15,988 nt of DNA from an uncultured Eubacteriales bacterium. Its GTDB lineage: Bacteria > Bacillota > Clostridia > Oscillospirales > Acutalibacteraceae. The stretch is taken from the NCBI GenBank assembly GCA_934491515.1, contig CAKSTF010000023.1:1-15988 (forward strand), written 5' to 3'. The notes below the pieces were generated by a model that was not told the origin of the DNA, ran no database searches, and saw only the letters and a list, made by a program, of their open reading frames with translations. A program made the position numbers and the translations under genes. Of the stretch, positions 13,081-15,988 are shown in pieces (positions within the stretch are counted from its first letter, which is position 1; each line of letters begins with the position of its first letter).

Positions 13081-14619
13081 TTATTCTACTATGGAAATAC
13101 CCGTCATTTCTTCCGGCTGTTTAAGACCTAAAAGTTTTATGATAGTAGGCGATATATCGCAAAGTCTGCCGCCTTCGCGAAGTTTGCAGTCGCCGGCACC
13201 TATAACCGAGAAAGGAACAGGGTTGGTAGTATGTGCGGTAAAGGGTGTTCCGTCTTCGGCAACCATACAGTCTGCATTGCCGTGATCTGCGGTAAGCAGC
13301 ATTGCGCCGCCCATTTTAAGGGTAGAATCCATAACGCGGCCTACGCAGGTGTCAACCGTTTCAACGGCTTTTACGGCAGCGTCAAAAATACCGGTGTGGC
13401 CAACCATATCACAGTTTGCAAAGTTGAGTATCACAACATCGTATTTGCCGCTTTCAATCGCTTCGCAAACTTTATCGCAAACTTCCACAGCGCTCATTTC
13501 GGGCTGCAGGTCATAGGTTGCAACCTTAGGTGAGTTTACAAGAATTCTGTCTTCGCCGTCAAACATAACTTCACGGCCGCCGTTAAAGAAGAAGGTTACG
13601 TGTGCATACTTTTCGGTTTCGGCTATTCGTAACTGTTTAAGATTATTTTTAGCCAAAAATTCGCCCAGTGTATTTGTAAGCGATTCGGGTTTAAAGGCAA
13701 CTTCAACGTTAGGCATTGAAGCGTCATACTGTGTCATACATACATAGTATACCTTCTGTCTGCCGCCTTTACGTTCAAAACCGGTGAAATCATCGTCGAC
13801 AAATGTGCGGGTGATTTCGCGTGCACGGTCGGGGCGGAAGTTGAAAAATATAACGCTGTCGCCGGTTTTTATACGTTCCGTACCGTTTACAACGGTGGGA
13901 AGTACAAACTCGTCGGTGATAAATTTGCCTTCTTCATCTTTTACAGTATAGGATTTACGAACTGCAGCCGCAGCGTCATCGGTGGTTATTCCTTCGCCGT
14001 AAACGAGTGCCGCATATGCCTTTCCTACGCGTTCCCAACGGTTGTCACGGTCCATACCGTAAAATCTTCCCATAACAGTGGCAAGTTTACCGCAGCCGAT
14101 CTCTTTAAGTTTTGAATTCAATTCATCAATATAATCCGCCGCGCTTGCGGGGGGGACATCTCTGCCATCTAAAAGCGCGTGAATATATACGCGTGAGAGG
14201 CCGTTTTCCTTTGCAAGTTTTACAAGAGCAAAAAGATGTTCAATATGGCTGTGTACGCCACCGTCGGAAAGAAGTCCCATAAGATGGAGCGCGCTGTCGT
14301 TCTTTTTGCAGTTTTCGATAGCGCCTTTAAATACGGGATTTTCAAAGAAGTCGCCGTCGGATATAGATTTGGTAATCCTTGTAAGTTCCTGATAAACGAT
14401 TCTGCCGGCACCTATGTTGGTGTGGCCGACCTCGCTGTTGCCCATCTGACCGTCGGGAAGTCCGACGTTAAGGCCCGAAGCGCCTATCTGAGTAGTGGGA
14501 TATTTACTGAAAATTTCATCAAGACGGGGAGTGTTCGCAGCATAAATAGCGTTGACATTTTTATCGGGCACGTTTATGCCAAAACCGTCCATTATAGTTA
14601 AAACAATAGGTCTTTTCAT
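13081..14619 (-). CDS. gpmI: 2,3-bisphosphoglycerate-independent phosphoglycerate mutase
   Basis: The enzyme interconverts 3-phosphoglycerate and 2-phosphoglycerate in glycolysis through a phosphoserine intermediate and needs two metal ions (usually Mn2+). It has 512 residues, the normal length. MKRPIVLTIMDGFG at the N-terminus carries the first metal-ligand Asp. GQMGNSEVGHTNIGAGR (57-73) holds the nucleophilic Ser62. ALLDGRDVPP and the GRFYGMDRDNRWERV segment form the substrate site. The C-terminal LTADHGNAD and AHTTNPVPF supply metal ligands of the alkaline-phosphatase fold. I chose ATG 14617-14619 with AAAGGTGA just upstream; a GTG three codons earlier is less likely. It is the last gene of the pgk-tpiA-gpmI operon, with 17 bases between tpiA stop and its start. 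No strong terminator is seen directly after it. Confidence 0.97.
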   Translation of the reverse strand: MKRPIVLTIMDGFGINVPDKNVNAIYAANTPRLDEIFSKYPTTQIGASGLNVGLPDGQMGNSEVGHTNIGAGRIVYQELTRITKSISDGDFFENPVFKGAIENCKKNDSALHLMGLLSDGGVHSHIEHLFALVKLAKENGLSRVYIHALLDGRDVPPASAADYIDELNSKLKEIGCGKLATVMGRFYGMDRDNRWERVGKAYAALVYGEGITTDDAAAAVRKSYTVKDEEGKFITDEFVLPTVVNGTERIKTGDSVIFFNFRPDRAREITRTFVDDDFTGFERKGGRQKVYYVCMTQYDASMPNVEVAFKPESLTNTLGEFLAKNNLKQLRIAETEKYAHVTFFFNGGREVMFDGEDRILVNSPKVATYDLQPEMSAVEVCDKVCEAIESGKYDVVILNFANCDMVGHTGIFDAAVKAVETVDTCVGRVMDSTLKMGGAMLLTADHGNADCMVAEDGTPFTAHTTNPVPFSVIGAGDCKLREGGRLCDISPTIIKLLGLKQPEEMTGISIVE

Positions 14620-14636
14620 AATTATCACCTTTAACT

Positions 14637-15404
14637 TTACTGCTTTGCGGATTCAACTATTACGGAAAAGTCGTGCGCTTTAAGGGAAGCGCCGCCGATA
14701 AGGCCGCCGTCAACATTAACTTTCGAAAGAAGTTCGGCTGCATTGCCGGCATTCATTGAACCGCCGTACTGTATGGTAAGCGCTTCGGCAGTATCCGCAT
14801 CGTAAATATCGGCAACAACGTCACGGATAATGCCGCAAACTTCATCAGCCTGATCGCTTGTTGCGGTTTTGCCGGTGCCTATTGCCCAAACGGGTTCGTA
14901 AGCGATTACGACATTTTTCATATCTTCTTTTGAAACGCCTAAAAGGGCGATTTTTGTCTGCATGGCAACAAGTTCCGCAGTAACGCCCTGTTCGCGCTCG
15001 GTAAGAGTTTCGCCCACGCAAAGAATAACCTTAAGACCTTCCGCAAGGGCGGCTTTAAGGCGTTTGTTTACGGTAACGTCGGTTTCGCCGAAATACTGTC
15101 TTCTTTCGCTGTGACCGATAATAACGTACTTAACGCCCACGCTTTTAAGCATAACGGGAGAAATTTCACCGGTGAAAGCACCGCTGTTTTCAAAGTGGCA
15201 GTTCTCCGCACCTATTTCAATGTTAGAGCCTGCCGCCGCTTTAACCGCAGCGTCGATATCAATAAAGGGTACGCAAAGCAAAACTTTGCAGTCGGCGTCC
15301 TTTACAAGCGGTTTCATTTCGTTTATAAGCGCCGCGGTCTCTTCGGGCGTTTTGTTCATTTTCCAGTTGCCCGCTATAATTGTTTCTCTTTTTGCTTTAT
15401 TCAT
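14637..15404 (-). CDS. tpiA: Triosephosphate isomerase
   Basis: The enzyme interconverts dihydroxyacetone phosphate and glyceraldehyde 3-phosphate in the cytoplasm, as a TIM barrel dimer. It has 255 residues, the expected length. The catalytic residues are visible: Lys15 in AGNWKMN, His98 in IIGHSERR, and Glu170 in AYEPVWAIGTGK, followed by the flexible loop 6. The phosphate-binding YGGSMNAGNA and GGLIGGASL segments are present at the C-terminal end. I chose ATG 15402-15404 because AGGAGG lies 9 bases upstream; the frame extends eight codons further, over that ribosome site. It lies between pgk and gpmI on the same strand. An intercistronic hairpin at 15431-15458 separates it from pgk, and it nearly abuts gpmI. 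No damage or unusual residue is seen. Confidence 0.97.
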   Translation of the reverse strand: MNKAKRETIIAGNWKMNKTPEETAALINEMKPLVKDADCKVLLCVPFIDIDAAVKAAAGSNIEIGAENCHFENSGAFTGEISPVMLKSVGVKYVIIGHSERRQYFGETDVTVNKRLKAALAEGLKVILCVGETLTEREQGVTAELVAMQTKIALLGVSKEDMKNVVIAYEPVWAIGTGKTATSDQADEVCGIIRDVVADIYDADTAEALTIQYGGSMNAGNAAELLSKVNVDGGLIGGASLKAHDFSVIVESAKQ

Positions 15405-15430
15405 AATAGAAGTCCTCCTGTATAACACAT

Positions 15431-15458
15431 TTTAGGCGGCAGAAAACTGCCGCCTAAA
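15431..15458 (-). repeat. Intercistronic hairpin between pgk and tpiA
   Basis: TTTAGGCGGCAG (15431-15442) and CTGCCGCCTAAA (15447-15458) form a perfect 12-base-pair stem with a 4-base loop. In the direction of transcription no T-run follows, so it is not a classical terminator. It more likely marks an RNA-processing or stability element that sets relative levels of pgk and tpiA-gpmI mRNA. Confidence 0.6.
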
Positions 15459-15462
15459 TTTA

Positions 15463-15988
15463 TTACTTATCGTTAAGTGCTGCAATGCCGGGGAGTTCTT
15501 TGCCCTCGAGGAATTCAAGGGAAGCGCCGCCGCCGGTGGAAATGTGGGTCATCTTATCACCGAAGCCCAAAGAATTTATTGCCGCAGCAGAGTCGCCGCC
15601 GCCGATAACCGTAACAGCATCGGTTTCAGCCATTGCTTTTGCAACGGCAAACGTACCGTTGCGAAGCGCAGGATTTTCGGAAACGCCCATAGGACCGTTC
15701 CATACAACCGTTTTTGCGTTTTTAACTTCGTTTGCAAAAAGTTCGGCGGATTTAGGACCGATGTCAAGACCCAATGCGTCAACGGGCATATTGTCAACGT
15801 CAACAACCTGAACTTCAAGGGGTGCGTCTATGGGGTCGGGGAATACCTTAGCGTCTACCGAGTCAACGGGAAGAAGCATCTTAACTCCCTTTTCCTTTGC
15901 GAGTTCAAGCATTTTTTTGCAATAGTCAATCTTTTCGTTATCAACAAGGGATTTTCCGGTTTCGTATCCCTGTGCTTTAAGGAAAGTG
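15463..15988 (-). CDS. pgk: Phosphoglycerate kinase (C-terminal part)
   Basis: The enzyme transfers phosphate from 1,3-bisphosphoglycerate to ADP in glycolysis. Only the last 174 or so residues lie in the window; the upstream start is beyond 15988. The visible part begins TFLKAQGYETGKSLVDNEKI and contains LLPVDSV, the GLDIGPKS helix, and VVWNGPMGVSE of the nucleotide domain. It also has the ADP/ATP-binding VIGGGDSAAA and the THISTGGGASLEFLEGKELPG segment near the C-terminus, all characteristic. The frame is intact to TAA at 15463-15465. It is the upstream member of the pgk-tpiA-gpmI cluster on the minus strand, and the hairpin at 15431-15458 follows 4 bases after the stop. The operon promoter is outside the window. 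Confidence 0.97.
   Translation of the reverse strand, partial: TFLKAQGYETGKSLVDNEKIDYCKKMLELAKEKGVKMLLPVDSVDAKVFPDPIDAPLEVQVVDVDNMPVDALGLDIGPKSAELFANEVKNAKTVVWNGPMGVSENPALRNGTFAVAKAMAETDAVTVIGGGDSAAAINSLGFGDKMTHISTGGGASLEFLEGKELPGIAALNDK

Overview
The window looks like a chromosomal segment of a low-to-moderate GC Bacillota, most likely a gut-type clostridium (Oscillospirales or relatives). This is inferred from strong AGGAGG-type ribosome binding sites, near-consensus TTGACA/TATAAT promoters with 17-base spacers, many U-tract hairpin terminators, a GTP-type PEP carboxykinase, a tandem DUF305 protein and a stand-alone cytidylate-kinase-like gene. No rRNA, tRNA, CRISPR array, transposase or integrase is visible.

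Layout. (1) 1-745: the 3' part of clpX and its terminator. (2) About 750-1600: a small accessory patch with an inverted repeat, a promoter, a 55-codon reading frame that fits that promoter and a Shine-Dalgarno site, and decayed fragments of a phage/polyvalent-type protein. (3) 1615-4343: divergent nadE (NAD synthetase) and pckG (GTP-PEP carboxykinase), each with a clear promoter. (4) 4383-8135: a LysR-type regulator followed by a methionine-type ABC importer in the order metQ, metN, metI. A LysR-type palindrome lies about 66 bases upstream of the predicted metQ start. (5) 8171-8822: a tandem DUF305 protein whose ribosome binding site lies in a hairpin. (6) 8852-9517: a cytidylate-kinase-like gene on the minus strand with a consensus promoter. 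(7) 9511-12993: a second decayed toxin-like fragment followed by a two-gene Type II restriction-modification system. (8) 13081-15988: the minus-strand glycolytic operon pgk-tpiA-gpmI.

The most unusual observation is the methionine-binding lipoprotein at 5491-6345. All the MetQ/NlpA hallmark blocks are present, but in circularly permuted order. The segment that is normally C-terminal (PND-TNEARALL to the GGAV-like end) comes first, right after the lipobox. The normally N-terminal segment (ASPTPHAEI to HxEPMGxY) comes second. A repeated N-x-DALK sequence at the internal junction and at the C-terminus suggests origin by tandem duplication followed by trimming.

The second theme is two separate remnants (about 1188-1592 and 9511-10177) that share a linker, SxSSNSxNVKEK. 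They read as tails of phage-type modular toxin proteins. The R-M operon sits directly downstream of the second remnant, and its best promoter lies inside that remnant.
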